Of a stretch of 64,000 bases of DNA, positions 35,554 through 45,335 are shown piece by piece. Position 1 is the stretch's first letter; every line of letters begins with the position of its first letter. Source of the stretch: Alphaproteobacteria bacterium (GTDB lineage Bacteria; Pseudomonadota; Alphaproteobacteria; UBA8366); assembly GCA_021774335.1 (NCBI GenBank), contig JAJFJD010000002.1, forward strand, positions 124,001 to 188,000, in the 5' to 3' direction. The position numbers and the translations under genes are program-made. The notes under the pieces were generated by a model. The model searched no databases. It was not told the origin of the DNA and saw nothing but the letters and a program-made list of their open reading frames with translations.

Positions 35554-36681
35554 ATGAGTCTACGCCGTTTCAAATCCACCGATGCAATGATTTCCGTGCT
35601 ACAGCCGGGAAACCCTGTGTACTGCCTTCATCCTGAGGAGTTGCGCAAGAGCGCGCGGCAATTCCTGACTCAATTTCCCGGCCATACGCTGTATGCCGTG
35701 AAGTGCAATCCGCATCCATTCGTTCTTCGCACACTCTTTGAAGCCGGGATCGAACATTTTGATGCGGCGTCGATACCGGAGATCGCCGCGGTGCGTGGCC
35801 TGTCGGCCGACGCGACCGCATACTACATGCATCCGGTCAAAACGCGGGATGCAATTCTGACCGCGCATACTGTTTATGGAATCCGGCATTTCGTCGTGGA
35901 TCATCCGGATGAACTCGCCAAAATTCTCTATGAAACGAACGGTGCCAGCGATCTTGTCATCCTGGTACGGTTCGCCACGCCCGGCGGCGTTGCCCGCTAT
36001 GAGCTGTCCCAGAAATTCGGTGCCTCTCCGGAAGCGGCCGCGGCGCTTTTGCGGCAGGCGCGCGATGCGGGATGCGGGACCGGCCTGGCGTTCCATGTGG
36101 GCTCGCAATGCCTCAGCCCGGCGCCGTTCCGGGATGGCGTGGCGCTGGCAGGACAGATTGCCTCGGCGGCGGATGTCACGCTCGATTATCTGGATGTGGG
36201 CGGCGGTTTTCCGGCGGACTATATCGGTGAACAACCACCGCCGCTGTCGGATTTTCTCAACGCGGTGAAGGACGGCGTCCAAGCGATCGCCTTGCCGGAT
36301 GAGTGCGTCTTGATGTGCCAACCGGGCCGCGCGCTGGTCGCCAGCGGTTGTTCCCTCGTGGTGCAGGTGCAACTGCGCAAAGAGTCGGCGATCTATATCA
36401 ATGATGGGCGGTATCACAGTCTTTCGGAAACGGTCACAGGGCAATTGTCCTATCCGGTGCGGGCGATCCGGTCCGACGGTGCCTTCGCCGAAACGATGCG
36501 CGACTTCACCGTATTCGGGCCGACCTGTGACTCGACCGATGTCCTTCCGTCGGCCTTTTCGTTGCCGGAGGATATCCGCGAAGGCGATTGGATCGAGATC
36601 GGTCAACTGGGCGCTTATTCGAATGCCCTGGTGACGCGGTTCAACGGCATCTCGCCGGATCATTTCGTGACGATTGAGTAG
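35554..36681 (+). CDS. Fold-III PLP decarboxylase (ornithine/lysine decarboxylase type)
   Basis: A 375-residue alanine-racemase-fold decarboxylase. PLP lysine K50 is in LYAVKCNPHP, the glycine loop for phosphate is YLDVGGGFP, and GPTCDSTDVL contains C325, the proton-donating cysteine of eukaryote-type ornithine decarboxylases. This sets it apart from diaminopimelate decarboxylase. Likely products are putrescine or cadaverine. The ATG at 35554 was chosen because it gives the family's usual N-terminus; longer in-frame starts would overlap the divergent penicillin acylase gene. Confidence 0.88.
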   Translation: MSLRRFKSTDAMISVLQPGNPVYCLHPEELRKSARQFLTQFPGHTLYAVKCNPHPFVLRTLFEAGIEHFDAASIPEIAAVRGLSADATAYYMHPVKTRDAILTAHTVYGIRHFVVDHPDELAKILYETNGASDLVILVRFATPGGVARYELSQKFGASPEAAAALLRQARDAGCGTGLAFHVGSQCLSPAPFRDGVALAGQIASAADVTLDYLDVGGGFPADYIGEQPPPLSDFLNAVKDGVQAIALPDECVLMCQPGRALVASGCSLVVQVQLRKESAIYINDGRYHSLSETVTGQLSYPVRAIRSDGAFAETMRDFTVFGPTCDSTDVLPSAFSLPEDIREGDWIEIGQLGAYSNALVTRFNGISPDHFVTIE

Positions 36682-36690
36682 GATTGCTTC

Positions 36691-37539
36691 ATGGGATTTG
36701 TCAGTAATTCGATACAATGCATTGGCCCGCATGGCTTTCATCGCATGGCCTATACCGATTGGGGCGTCCCCGTGGCGGAGCGGGTCTTGTTCTGCGTGCA
36801 CGGACTGACACGCAACGGTAGGGATTTCGACTACCTCGCCGCCGCGCTTGAGGACCACTACCGGACGCTCTGTCCGGACGTTGCCGGGCGCGGCAAGAGC
36901 GCGCGCCTGAGCCATTCCGAAGACTATAACAATCGGCAATACGTGTCGGACGTGATGGCACTGTTCGCGCGTTCGGGGGCGGAGAGCATCGATTGGGTCG
37001 GCACGTCCATGGGCGGGATGATGGGCATGGTGGCGGCATCGATGCCGGGATCACCGATCCGACGCCTGGTTTTGAACGATATCGGCCCGTGGCTGCCGAA
37101 GGCCGCGTTGCAGCGGATCGCCGATTATGTCGGATCGGTGCAGGAATTCGATGATAAGGAGGGCGTCGAGGGGTATCTCCGTACGGTACATGCCCCGTTC
37201 GGTGCGTTGACGGATGATCAATGGCGTCATCTCGCCGAGCATAGTTCCCGACCGCGGGACGGTGGCGGCTACGAATTGGCGTGTGATCCGAAAATCGGCG
37301 ACGCCTTTCAGTCGATGGCAATCGACGACGTCGACCTATGGGCCCTGTGGGACATGATCGAGTGTCCCGTCCTGGTCCTGCGCGGCGTCGATTCCGACCT
37401 GCTATCGGCCGACGTTGCGGAGGAAATGGCGCAGCGCGGCCCGAAGGCCGACGTCGTCGAGGTCGAGGGGTGTGGCCATGCACCGGCGCTGATGGACGGC
37501 GCGCAGATCGCGACCGTTCGCGATTGGCTGTTGGGTTAG
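36691..37539 (+). CDS. Alpha/beta-fold hydrolase
   Basis: A 282-residue hydrolase with the oxyanion HGLTRNGRDF loop, the nucleophile elbow GTSMGG (S106), a late GVDSDLL strand carrying the acid, and the terminal catalytic His in EGCGHAPAL. It starts 9 bp after the decarboxylase stop, so it is probably in one operon with it. The substrate is unknown. Confidence 0.88.
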   Translation: MGFVSNSIQCIGPHGFHRMAYTDWGVPVAERVLFCVHGLTRNGRDFDYLAAALEDHYRTLCPDVAGRGKSARLSHSEDYNNRQYVSDVMALFARSGAESIDWVGTSMGGMMGMVAASMPGSPIRRLVLNDIGPWLPKAALQRIADYVGSVQEFDDKEGVEGYLRTVHAPFGALTDDQWRHLAEHSSRPRDGGGYELACDPKIGDAFQSMAIDDVDLWALWDMIECPVLVLRGVDSDLLSADVAEEMAQRGPKADVVEVEGCGHAPALMDGAQIATVRDWLLG

Positions 37540-37691
37540 GACTTGGTCCGATAGGCGGCTCACCACCGCGGCCATTTGCGGGCATCCCCGATTAGCGTGA
37601 GAATACTGCAGGAAATTCCAATCCGCTGATCCCAGAGCAATAGGTGCCCGTTCAAAGGGCGCCCGGATCACGGGCCAACCGGAGGTGCGCC

Positions 37692-39119
37692 ATGCCTGAT
37701 CTCGATCTCTGTCTCAAATCCGCCACGGAGCTGCGGCGCATGCTTGGTACCCGCGAGCTGTCGTCGCGCGACCTCACCGAGGCATGCCTCGCACAGATCG
37801 AGCGCCTGCAGCCAAAGGTCAACGCCTTCGTCACGGTGGCCGGCGAGCAAGCGCTTGAGCAAGCCGCGGCGGCGGACGAGCGCGCGGCAAGTGGCGAAGA
37901 GCTGCCGGCGCTGCATGGACTGCCGCTCGCCGTGAAAGATCTTATTCGCACGCGGGGGCTGCGCACCACGTTCGGATCACTGCTCTATGCCGACTACGTT
38001 CCGGATACGGACGATTTGCTCGCGGAGCGCTATCGCGCAGCGGGCGCCGTCTTCATCGGCAAGACCAACACGCCCGAGTTCGGCTGCGGCGGCGGCCAGA
38101 CGACCAACGCGGTCGCCGGCGACACGCGCAATCCTTACGATCTTGATCGTGCCTGCGGGTCCAGCAGCGGCGGTTCGGCGGTGGCGCTTGCGGCGCGGAT
38201 GTCGCCGCTGGCCGATGGCAGCGATTTCGGCGGCTCGCTCCGCCATCCCGCCGGGCATTGTAACGTCGTCGGGTTCCGCCCGTCACCGGGGCGCGTCCCG
38301 TCCTATCCGGCCGAACTCGGTTGGTTCACGCTGCGCTCGGACGGACCCATGGGCCGTACTGTCGCCGACACGGCCTTGCTTTTGTCGGTACAGGCGGGGC
38401 CCGATCCACGGTCACCGATCGCGTTGCACGAACCCGGCGACCAATTCGCGCAACCGCTCGACCGCGACTTCAAGGGTGTCCGCATCGCCTTCAGCCCCGA
38501 CCTAGGCTTCCTGCCGGTGGACGAGCGCATCACCAAGATTTTTCATCAGCACCGCGCCACCTTCGAAGGACTCGGGATGGAGGTGGTCGACACGGCACCG
38601 GACCTGCGCGAAACCCTTGATGTCTTCAAGGTGCTGCGCGCCTGGCGGTACACGCTCTCCCATGGCGACCGTGTCCGCGATCCTGCTAAGCGCGAGGTCA
38701 TGAAGCCGGACTTGGTCTGGAATACCGAGGAAGGGTTCAAGATATCGGCCGAAGAGGTGGCGCGCGCCGAAGGCAAGCGCACCGAGCTCTACCATCATAT
38801 GCGCACCTTCATGGACGATTACGACTTCCTTGTGATCCCAACCAATCCGACGCCGCCGTTACCGATCGGGCAGAAGTCGATCAAGGAAGTCGGTGGGAAG
38901 AAAATGGGCGATTACCTCGACGGCGGTGCGCTCAAGAGCGCAATTTCGACCGTCGGAAATCCCAGCATCTCGATGCCTGCCGGATTTACCGAGGAGGGGT
39001 GGCCCGTGGGAATTCAGATTGTGGGACGGCACCAGGCCGATCTCTCGGTGCTGCAGCTCGCGCATGCCTTCGAGCAGGCGACACGCGTGGGCGAAACTCT
39101 GCCATCGGTACTTGACTAG
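37692..39119 (+). CDS. Amidase (amidase signature family), first of three
   Basis: A 475-residue amidase with the Ser-Ser-Lys triad: K82 in PLAVKDL, cis-Ser S158 in CGSSSGGSA and nucleophile S182 in SDFGGSLRHPA. It hydrolyses amide bonds of an unknown substrate, probably in the cytosol. It is the least similar of the three at the triad loop (SDFGGS versus TQTGGS and SDTGGS). GGAGGTGCGCC supports the ATG at 37692. Confidence 0.92.
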   Translation: MPDLDLCLKSATELRRMLGTRELSSRDLTEACLAQIERLQPKVNAFVTVAGEQALEQAAAADERAASGEELPALHGLPLAVKDLIRTRGLRTTFGSLLYADYVPDTDDLLAERYRAAGAVFIGKTNTPEFGCGGGQTTNAVAGDTRNPYDLDRACGSSSGGSAVALAARMSPLADGSDFGGSLRHPAGHCNVVGFRPSPGRVPSYPAELGWFTLRSDGPMGRTVADTALLLSVQAGPDPRSPIALHEPGDQFAQPLDRDFKGVRIAFSPDLGFLPVDERITKIFHQHRATFEGLGMEVVDTAPDLRETLDVFKVLRAWRYTLSHGDRVRDPAKREVMKPDLVWNTEEGFKISAEEVARAEGKRTELYHHMRTFMDDYDFLVIPTNPTPPLPIGQKSIKEVGGKKMGDYLDGGALKSAISTVGNPSISMPAGFTEEGWPVGIQIVGRHQADLSVLQLAHAFEQATRVGETLPSVLD

Positions 39120-39136
39120 GAAGGTATTCGATCGTT

Positions 39137-40471
39137 TTACCGGCTGATCCCGCCCAGGGTCGGCACGCTATCTAGGATATCTTTCGCGATCACGTCGCGC
39201 AGCGTCTCGAGATCGAGCCGATGGATATCGATGAGGTCGGCGGTATCGGTGATGATTGCGTCAATATCCCCCATGACCTGCAAGCGCTTGTACAGGTCGG
39301 GAATATGGATGCCCATGCTTTCGCCGATCAGTTCCATGAAATTCAGGGTTTCGAACGAGACCTGCGACTGAAACTTGATCAACTCGCGGTGACAGCCATG
39401 GAAGATCGACGCAAAGGTCGTGACGCCGGCGGCGGCGGCGGCCTTGAACTCCATCTCGCGTAGGTCGGCTTTGTATTCCGGCACGACGCCGAGATGGCTC
39501 GCCTGTGTACTGACGATGGGCACATCCAGTTCGACCACTTCCAGGTCGGGAATGGCGCTCAGGACATTTTTTACCGCCGCATTGATGCCGGGGAGGGCCG
39601 AGCGTTCCTGCAGCGCGACGCGTTTGGGGACGGGATTCACGAAGAGCGGGCGGAGCGCGTCGAGGTTCTCGTCGAAAAATTCGGTAATTGGATTCAGGTC
39701 GAATGGCATCGTGCCATGCGATTTTTCGTAGGCGGGCAACGCCACCTCGCCGATTTGTATCTGACAGCTCGGACACCAGGAAATGACTCGGGCGGCGCGC
39801 GGTCGTCCCAGCCGTTCGATCGTGCTAAAGCCGATGCGGCCGGCGATCTTCGCATCACCCTGCTTAAAGTGCTGAATGCCGCAACAGGTGGAGGCACCGC
39901 CCATCACCTCATAGGTGACGCCGAGCGCATCCAGGACATCGAGGATGAGCAGGGCGATGTGGGGTGTCTTGATAACGTTGCACCCGGCATAGAACACGAT
40001 ATCCGGCGGGTCCGCCGGGTAGTCGCCATCACGCAGCAGGGGCGGGTTCAGGCGCGCATGGACCTCCGGGGAGAGCAGGAGGCGCGATATCATCCGCGTC
40101 GACCGGTTCATGTTGTTGAAGAACTTCTTGGCGCCATGACGAACCACCTCATCGCCAAGCCGTTCCTTGGCGGCGACGCGCGCCATGTTGACCATGAAGC
40201 GCGGATTGACGCCGTAGTCGCAGGCCGGGATGCACTTACCGCTGTTCGTGCAGACCTCGGCAAATCGCTCGGCGTCAGGCGTTCCCGGGCCGCCGGACAG
40301 GAGATCCAGCATGCCGCCGACGATTTCGCGGGCGTTTCCCGCATCGAGCCCGGCGGGGCCGACCATAGGGCACGCCTCGACGCATTTTCCGCACTTCGTG
40401 CAGGCGTCGAGCGTGTCTTGCACGCGACTGCCGACCGCTTCGAGGAATTTTACGCTGCCGTCTTCCGGCAC
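39137..40471 (-). CDS. Iron-sulfur oxidoreductase with CCG domains (HdrBC/GlcF-like)
   Basis: A 444-residue protein. The first N-terminal ferredoxin cluster motif is complete (C24-x2-C27-x2-C30-x3-C34). The second is C74, S77, C80, C84, with the second cysteine replaced by Ser. Two CCG-type domains follow (YAGCNVIKTP...STCCGIQHFKQGD..., and SWCPSCQ...IFHGCHRELIKF). The architecture resembles subunits of heterodisulfide reductase, glycolate oxidase GlcF and lactate-utilisation LutA. It probably passes electrons from a flavoprotein; none is directly adjacent, though a flavoprotein gene lies 1.5 kb upstream on the same strand. It starts with GTG. Confidence 0.85.
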   Translation of the reverse strand: MPEDGSVKFLEAVGSRVQDTLDACTKCGKCVEACPMVGPAGLDAGNAREIVGGMLDLLSGGPGTPDAERFAEVCTNSGKCIPACDYGVNPRFMVNMARVAAKERLGDEVVRHGAKKFFNNMNRSTRMISRLLLSPEVHARLNPPLLRDGDYPADPPDIVFYAGCNVIKTPHIALLILDVLDALGVTYEVMGGASTCCGIQHFKQGDAKIAGRIGFSTIERLGRPRAARVISWCPSCQIQIGEVALPAYEKSHGTMPFDLNPITEFFDENLDALRPLFVNPVPKRVALQERSALPGINAAVKNVLSAIPDLEVVELDVPIVSTQASHLGVVPEYKADLREMEFKAAAAAGVTTFASIFHGCHRELIKFQSQVSFETLNFMELIGESMGIHIPDLYKRLQVMGDIDAIITDTADLIDIHRLDLETLRDVIAKDILDSVPTLGGISR

Positions 40472-40545
40472 TATGAGCCCCTATATCAAACGCTGTTACC
40501 GTTCGCACTCTAGGCAGGTCGCGTCATACGCGTCAAAGAGCCGCG

Positions 40546-41844
40546 CTATCCGAACACCGGCAGGTCGAGCGCCTGTGCGGCCCACCGGGCAGTGCCGAGA
40601 AGCGTGGATTCGTCACCATGCGGACCGACAAATTGTACGCCAAGGGGCATGCCATGCGGCCCGTCGGTGACGGGAACCGTAAGACACGGGACATGCAAGG
40701 CGGTCCACGTCCGATTGAACACGGAGTCCCCCGTCGAGTGTAGGCCGATCGGTGCTTCGCCCACAGCGCTCGGGGTCAGGATGATCTCGCCGGCTGCAAA
40801 AAGTTCCGGCAACTGGGCCCGGCACCGCTCGACTGTCGCAATAGTGTCCGCGGCCTCAGCCGTCGACGTTTCGAGTCCCCGCTCGATCATCGACCGAAAA
40901 CCATCACTCAACGCATCGCGATGATGCGCCCATTCGTGCTGAAAGGCTTGCGATGCCTCTTTCGCCATGATGATGCGCTGGCATGGTCCGACACGGCCGA
41001 AAGCTTCCGGTAGAACGACGTCGCGAACGACAGCGCCAGCCTTTCCAAGACGCGCTGCCGTCTCTTCCAGGAGTGATTGCGTTTCCGGGTCCGCCGACTC
41101 CCAGTCGGCCGTTCGCACGAAGGCGATCTTCGGCTTTTCTACCGAGACCGGTACAGACGGCGCCCGGTCGGCCAACACGCCGGATACAACCGGTACGTCA
41201 TCAAGGCTCCGCACCATGAACCCGATGGTATCCAACCCGGGCGCCAACGGTTTAACACCGGTCGTGTCATACAGGCCCCATGCCGGTTTGTAGCCGACCA
41301 CACCGTTAAACGCGGATGGCCGGATTACCGATCCTCCGGTCTGGGTGCCGAGGGCCAGCGGCAGCATAAAGTCACCGACCGCGGCGGCGGAGCCGCTCGA
41401 CGATCCGCCGGGCGTCCGGGAGCTGTCGCGTGGATGCCGCGTCTTGCCGGGAAAGCTGGAGGCGAACTCCGTGGTCACGGTCTTGCCGAGAATAATCGCG
41501 CCGGCCTTCCGCAACCGCGACACGCAGACGGCGTCCTGTGCCGGTCGGTGCCCCTTGTATATCGGAGAGTTACATTCGGTCGGCATATCCGCGGTATTGA
41601 TGATATCTTTTATCCCGACGGGAATCCCATAGAGCGGGCCGGTGCCATGGGCCTCTCCAATCCGCCGGGCAGCATCGATCGCGGCCTCCGTGTCGTAACG
41701 GACAAAGGCTCCGACCGCCGCTTCGCGCTCACTTATCCGGTCGAGACAACTCTCCAGAAGTGCCTCGGGCGTCAGCTCACCCGCAGTGAATGCAGCGGAT
41801 GCGGCTGTGATTGACAACTCATACGGGGGGGCCTTCATCGGCAT
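40546..41844 (-). CDS. Amidase (amidase signature family), second of three
   Basis: A 432-residue amidase: K79 in PVGIKDI, cis-Ser S148 in TPGGSSSGSAAAV and nucleophile S172 in GTQTGGSVIRPS. It is upstream of and parallel to the Fe-S protein gene (74 bp gap), so they may be co-transcribed. The substrate is unknown. Confidence 0.92.
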   Translation of the reverse strand: MPMKAPPYELSITAASAAFTAGELTPEALLESCLDRISEREAAVGAFVRYDTEAAIDAARRIGEAHGTGPLYGIPVGIKDIINTADMPTECNSPIYKGHRPAQDAVCVSRLRKAGAIILGKTVTTEFASSFPGKTRHPRDSSRTPGGSSSGSAAAVGDFMLPLALGTQTGGSVIRPSAFNGVVGYKPAWGLYDTTGVKPLAPGLDTIGFMVRSLDDVPVVSGVLADRAPSVPVSVEKPKIAFVRTADWESADPETQSLLEETAARLGKAGAVVRDVVLPEAFGRVGPCQRIIMAKEASQAFQHEWAHHRDALSDGFRSMIERGLETSTAEAADTIATVERCRAQLPELFAAGEIILTPSAVGEAPIGLHSTGDSVFNRTWTALHVPCLTVPVTDGPHGMPLGVQFVGPHGDESTLLGTARWAAQALDLPVFG

Positions 41845-41943
41845 GCGTCGTGTCCAATTCGCTCAGCTTCCACAACTCGGTCGGTCCGGTAACGGGGCCG
41901 GATTATAGATTCATCGAGGCCACCGACCGTCCCGATCACCTTA

Positions 41944-43521
41944 CTATGTCGAGGCGGGGAGCGCCGCTGCTTCGCGTGCCGCAATGCGGCCGGTAATGAA
42001 ACATTCCGAAAGGTTGCCGCCGCCAAGATACAGGCTGCCCCAAATGCTGCCGAGTTCGCCGGCTTCGAACAGTCGGGGTATGGGCTCGCCATAGGTATTT
42101 AGAATCCGCTGTTTGGTATCGTGCCTCGGGCCGCCTTGGGTATTGGACACGACGGGCCATACTTCGGCGACATAGAAGGGCGGTTTCTGAATCGGCATCA
42201 TCATTTCGGTGGGACGATCGAAATCATCGTCATCGCCGCGCTCACACTGGGCGTTCCATCGATCGAGTGTTGCCTGAACCGTTTCCTCCGAGACGTCGAT
42301 ACACTCAGCCAATTCCGTTATCGAATTCGCCTGTTTGAGAATACCCGACTGGACTTCTTTCAGATTGTCGTCGCTCCAGATGTAGGGCTCCGCCTCGCGA
42401 TCGTTGTAAACCGCCTGTCCCAACGGATACATCTTCCGGCCGTCATCATCGACGATGACGTAGGCCGGTATATTGGGGAAGCTCTGCGTCTGCGGGTCAT
42501 AGAGGTCGAGCGGACGATGCCCGGTATCTTGGACATAGGGCGGGGCTTCGTTCATGAAGCGCTTGCCCCGCTTGTTCAAGACGATCCAAGACATCTTGAC
42601 CGCCTTGCTCAAGTTGGCCGGCACAGCCGCGCCGTCGATCGTTCCTTCCGGGCGCCAGTCCGGCAGGCGTTTCATCCGAAAACATGTCGCGTGCTTCGGA
42701 TCGGGGTGGAGCATCCCGTAAGATCCATGGAAATGCCACATATGCCAAAGGTCTGCGCCGACATCCTGCGCCATGCGGATGCCGTCGCCGGTGTTCCCGC
42801 GGTTGGCGGCCGAATGGACCGGGGTGATTTGCCAATACTGTTTTTGCATTTCCGCATTCGCTTCAAAACCGCCGCAGGCGAGGATCACGCCCTGGCGCGC
42901 TCTGACGCGGTGTAATGCGCCGTCCTTTTCGAACGTCACGCCGGTCACATTGCCGCTGCCGTCGGTCGTCAGGCGCTGCGCGGCGTATTCGACGCGGACA
43001 TCGATTGCGCGCTTGTTGACGTTGTCTTCCACGACCTTGAACAGCAACGGGCCCCGGTTGCGTCCTTGGACATGGGGATATCCCGTACGCGGATCGAATC
43101 CGGGCACCTCGGCGATTTCGATCGCACCGAACGTATCGAACCCGGGATAAGGGTAGTTCCCCGGATGGTGCCGGGCTTCACACACCGCATCGTTGACCTT
43201 AGCAAGGCCGCGGACGTAGTCGGCCAGGCCGATCAACTCGTCGGCGAAGACGCGCAATATCGCGTCACCCGTGCGATCGTCGCAGCTTGCTTTGAGATAG
43301 GCGAAGGCGTCGTCGGCGTCGTCCGCGATACGGATACCGCCGCCAGCCGTGATCGATATGCCGCCGGGGTCCGGCATTTTCTCCGCCAGCAAAACCGAAC
43401 AACCCTGGTCGCTGGCTTCGATCGCCGCGGCGCCCCCGGCAAACCCGTAACCAACGACGATGATATCGAATTCCTCGTCGAAATGGTCCCCGTACTTATC
43501 CGGCTGGTTGTTCTTGGTCAT
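41944..43521 (-). CDS. FAD-dependent oxidoreductase (fumarate reductase / ketosteroid dehydrogenase-like flavoprotein)
   Basis: A 525-residue flavoprotein. The dinucleotide fold is FDIIVVGYGFAGGAAAIEASDQG with LLAEKMPDPGGIS, the second FAD segment is GVILACGGFEAN, and the C-terminal GELGSIWGSLYLGGGNLSECFITGRIAA closes the FAD site. There is no signal peptide or haem site. The family includes urocanate, fumarate and steroid reductases; the substrate is unknown. GGAGGATCAAAAAC directly before the ATG at 43521 decides the start. Confidence 0.87.
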   Translation of the reverse strand: MTKNNQPDKYGDHFDEEFDIIVVGYGFAGGAAAIEASDQGCSVLLAEKMPDPGGISITAGGGIRIADDADDAFAYLKASCDDRTGDAILRVFADELIGLADYVRGLAKVNDAVCEARHHPGNYPYPGFDTFGAIEIAEVPGFDPRTGYPHVQGRNRGPLLFKVVEDNVNKRAIDVRVEYAAQRLTTDGSGNVTGVTFEKDGALHRVRARQGVILACGGFEANAEMQKQYWQITPVHSAANRGNTGDGIRMAQDVGADLWHMWHFHGSYGMLHPDPKHATCFRMKRLPDWRPEGTIDGAAVPANLSKAVKMSWIVLNKRGKRFMNEAPPYVQDTGHRPLDLYDPQTQSFPNIPAYVIVDDDGRKMYPLGQAVYNDREAEPYIWSDDNLKEVQSGILKQANSITELAECIDVSEETVQATLDRWNAQCERGDDDDFDRPTEMMMPIQKPPFYVAEVWPVVSNTQGGPRHDTKQRILNTYGEPIPRLFEAGELGSIWGSLYLGGGNLSECFITGRIAAREAAALPAST

Positions 43522-43751
43522 GTTTTTGATCCTCCGAGGGCGAAGCGTCATGGCTGGAATTGGGAAATAGGATTTGCCCGGTCAACGGCCCATCATAGTC
43601 GTGAATTCCAGCTTTCTGCTACTCGGGCAGTTCGGTGCTACATTAGTGTCAGAGAATTTAGATGCGCACACGGCGCGGTCCAACTGCACCGTTACGCGGT
43701 TGAGATGAACATGAGCGAACGTCGCGCGATAGACGACGGATGAGGTCCAGA

Positions 43752-44870
43752 ATGACAGCAACAATTAGTAAGGTTGAGGTATTCGGCGTAGCGATGCCTT
43801 TGGTGGGCACGTTTACAAGCGGTGGTGTGTCCAAGAGTGCCACCAAATGCGTGGTGGTGCGCCTCACGGACAGCGACGGTGGGATCGGCATCAGCAGCAT
43901 CGATCCCTCTGGCAGAGCGAAGTCGCCCAACACGGCACAGGAACTTGCCGCCGCCGTTCGCGATCGTCTCGGCCCGGCGATGATCGGGGAAGACCCGGTC
44001 AACATCAATCGGATGTTTGAAATCGCCGCCAAGCTGATCCCAACACAGCCCTCCGCCGCGGCCGCAATGGAGATGGCGTGTATCGAGCTTGTCTGCCGGC
44101 GGACGGGAATGGCCTTCCATGACTATGTGGGCGGGGCCGTCCTCGACGAGGTGTTGTTCAATGCCTGGGTCGGCGAGTTGCCGCCCGACGAAGCGGCGGC
44201 CGAAGCGAAGCAGTGGCAGGACGCCGGTTTCAAATCCATGAAAATCAAGGTTGGCAACGACGTCGCCAAGGACAGCGCTCGCGTCGCGGCGGTACGGGAT
44301 GCCGTCGGCTCTGATGTGAAACTGCGCATGGATGCCAACCAGCAATGCAATGTGGAACAGGCGCTGGCGCTATGCCATGCCGTCAAATCCTGCGATATGC
44401 AGTTGTTCGAACAGCCGACGCCGAAAGACGACCTCGAAGGATTGGCGAAGGTCCGGCGGGAAGGCGGTATTGCCATCATGGCCGATGAATCGATCAGCGA
44501 TCATGAAAGCCTGATCCGGGTCATCAACGCGGACTGCGCCGATTTCGTGAAGTTCGGGATCACGCAGGCCGGCGGCCTGCTGCCGTCCGCGCGCATGATC
44601 TCGACCGCGGAGGCGGCTGGTCTTCAGGTCGTCATGGGGCACGGGTTCGGGCTGGACCTCAGCACGATCGCGGAGATCATGATCGGCGCCACGTCGCGCA
44701 ATATCCTGCCGGGATTGGAATGCGTGGGCCCGCTCAAGGTGACCGATACGGTGGCCACGACCCGGCTCGATATCGGCAAGGGCAGCATTGCGCTGCCGTC
44801 CGGACCGGGCCTCGGCATCGAACTCGATGACGCGAAGTTGGCGCAATACAATCTGTCGGATCAGGCCTAA
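43752..44870 (+). CDS. Enolase-superfamily enzyme, muconate-lactonizing/mandelate-racemase type
   Basis: A 372-residue enolase-superfamily member of the MLE subgroup. Its features are the KxK motif K164-x-K166, metal ligands D194, E220 and D245, and the second-face K267 in VKFGITQAGG. Such enzymes are cycloisomerases, racemases or dehydratases acting on carboxylate substrates. It is divergent from the flavoprotein gene. GAGGTCCAGA supports the ATG at 43752. Confidence 0.9.
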   Translation: MTATISKVEVFGVAMPLVGTFTSGGVSKSATKCVVVRLTDSDGGIGISSIDPSGRAKSPNTAQELAAAVRDRLGPAMIGEDPVNINRMFEIAAKLIPTQPSAAAAMEMACIELVCRRTGMAFHDYVGGAVLDEVLFNAWVGELPPDEAAAEAKQWQDAGFKSMKIKVGNDVAKDSARVAAVRDAVGSDVKLRMDANQQCNVEQALALCHAVKSCDMQLFEQPTPKDDLEGLAKVRREGGIAIMADESISDHESLIRVINADCADFVKFGITQAGGLLPSARMISTAEAAGLQVVMGHGFGLDLSTIAEIMIGATSRNILPGLECVGPLKVTDTVATTRLDIGKGSIALPSGPGLGIELDDAKLAQYNLSDQA

Positions 44871-45335
44871 CCGGCGCTCAGACCGATCATTGAACCTTTC
44901 GCTCCCTTTCCTCGGTCTCGGTGTCAGAACGAGGCGTGCGGTGGCTAGTCCTGCGCCGGCACTACCCTGAACTCACCGTTGTTCGGGAATATGCGGTATG
45001 AGCGCGCTGGTTTAGGAACCGGAGGTCAGTAACGGCCTCCGAAGTATCCGCATTTTGCCGGAATCCGACGCTTCGACACCCATCGTGGCGCGACGCTGAC
45101 CTCATGGGTATCGGCCTAGCAATCACACGAATTGGTTGGTTGAATTTTCAACCTTCGTTACACTCAATGGGTTTACTTATTCTTAGACTTTTGAGGCTAA
45201 ACTATTCGATAATAAGAGATAATTTGAGGTCGATTTAATGTAGTTGGGCATTCGACCGGGCCGACCTGTAACAATCGGTACAGACCAATATATCGCCTGG
45301 CGAGGCAATTGTACCCACATCAATTGGGGACTTAC
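44871..45335. other. 465-bp intergenic region before the PAS protein gene
   Basis: No coding region was recognised. A 6-bp-stem inverted repeat (CGGAGG at 45020-45025 and CCTCCG at 45036-45041) is present without a T-run, so it is a weak terminator candidate at best. The last ~180 bp are AT-rich and probably hold the promoter of the PAS/chemoreceptor pair. Confidence 0.4.

Noticed and set aside
45020-45041. CGGAGG/CCTCCG inverted repeat after the enolase-superfamily gene, considered as a terminator
   Set aside because: Six-base stem, ten-base loop and no T-run; too weak to call.
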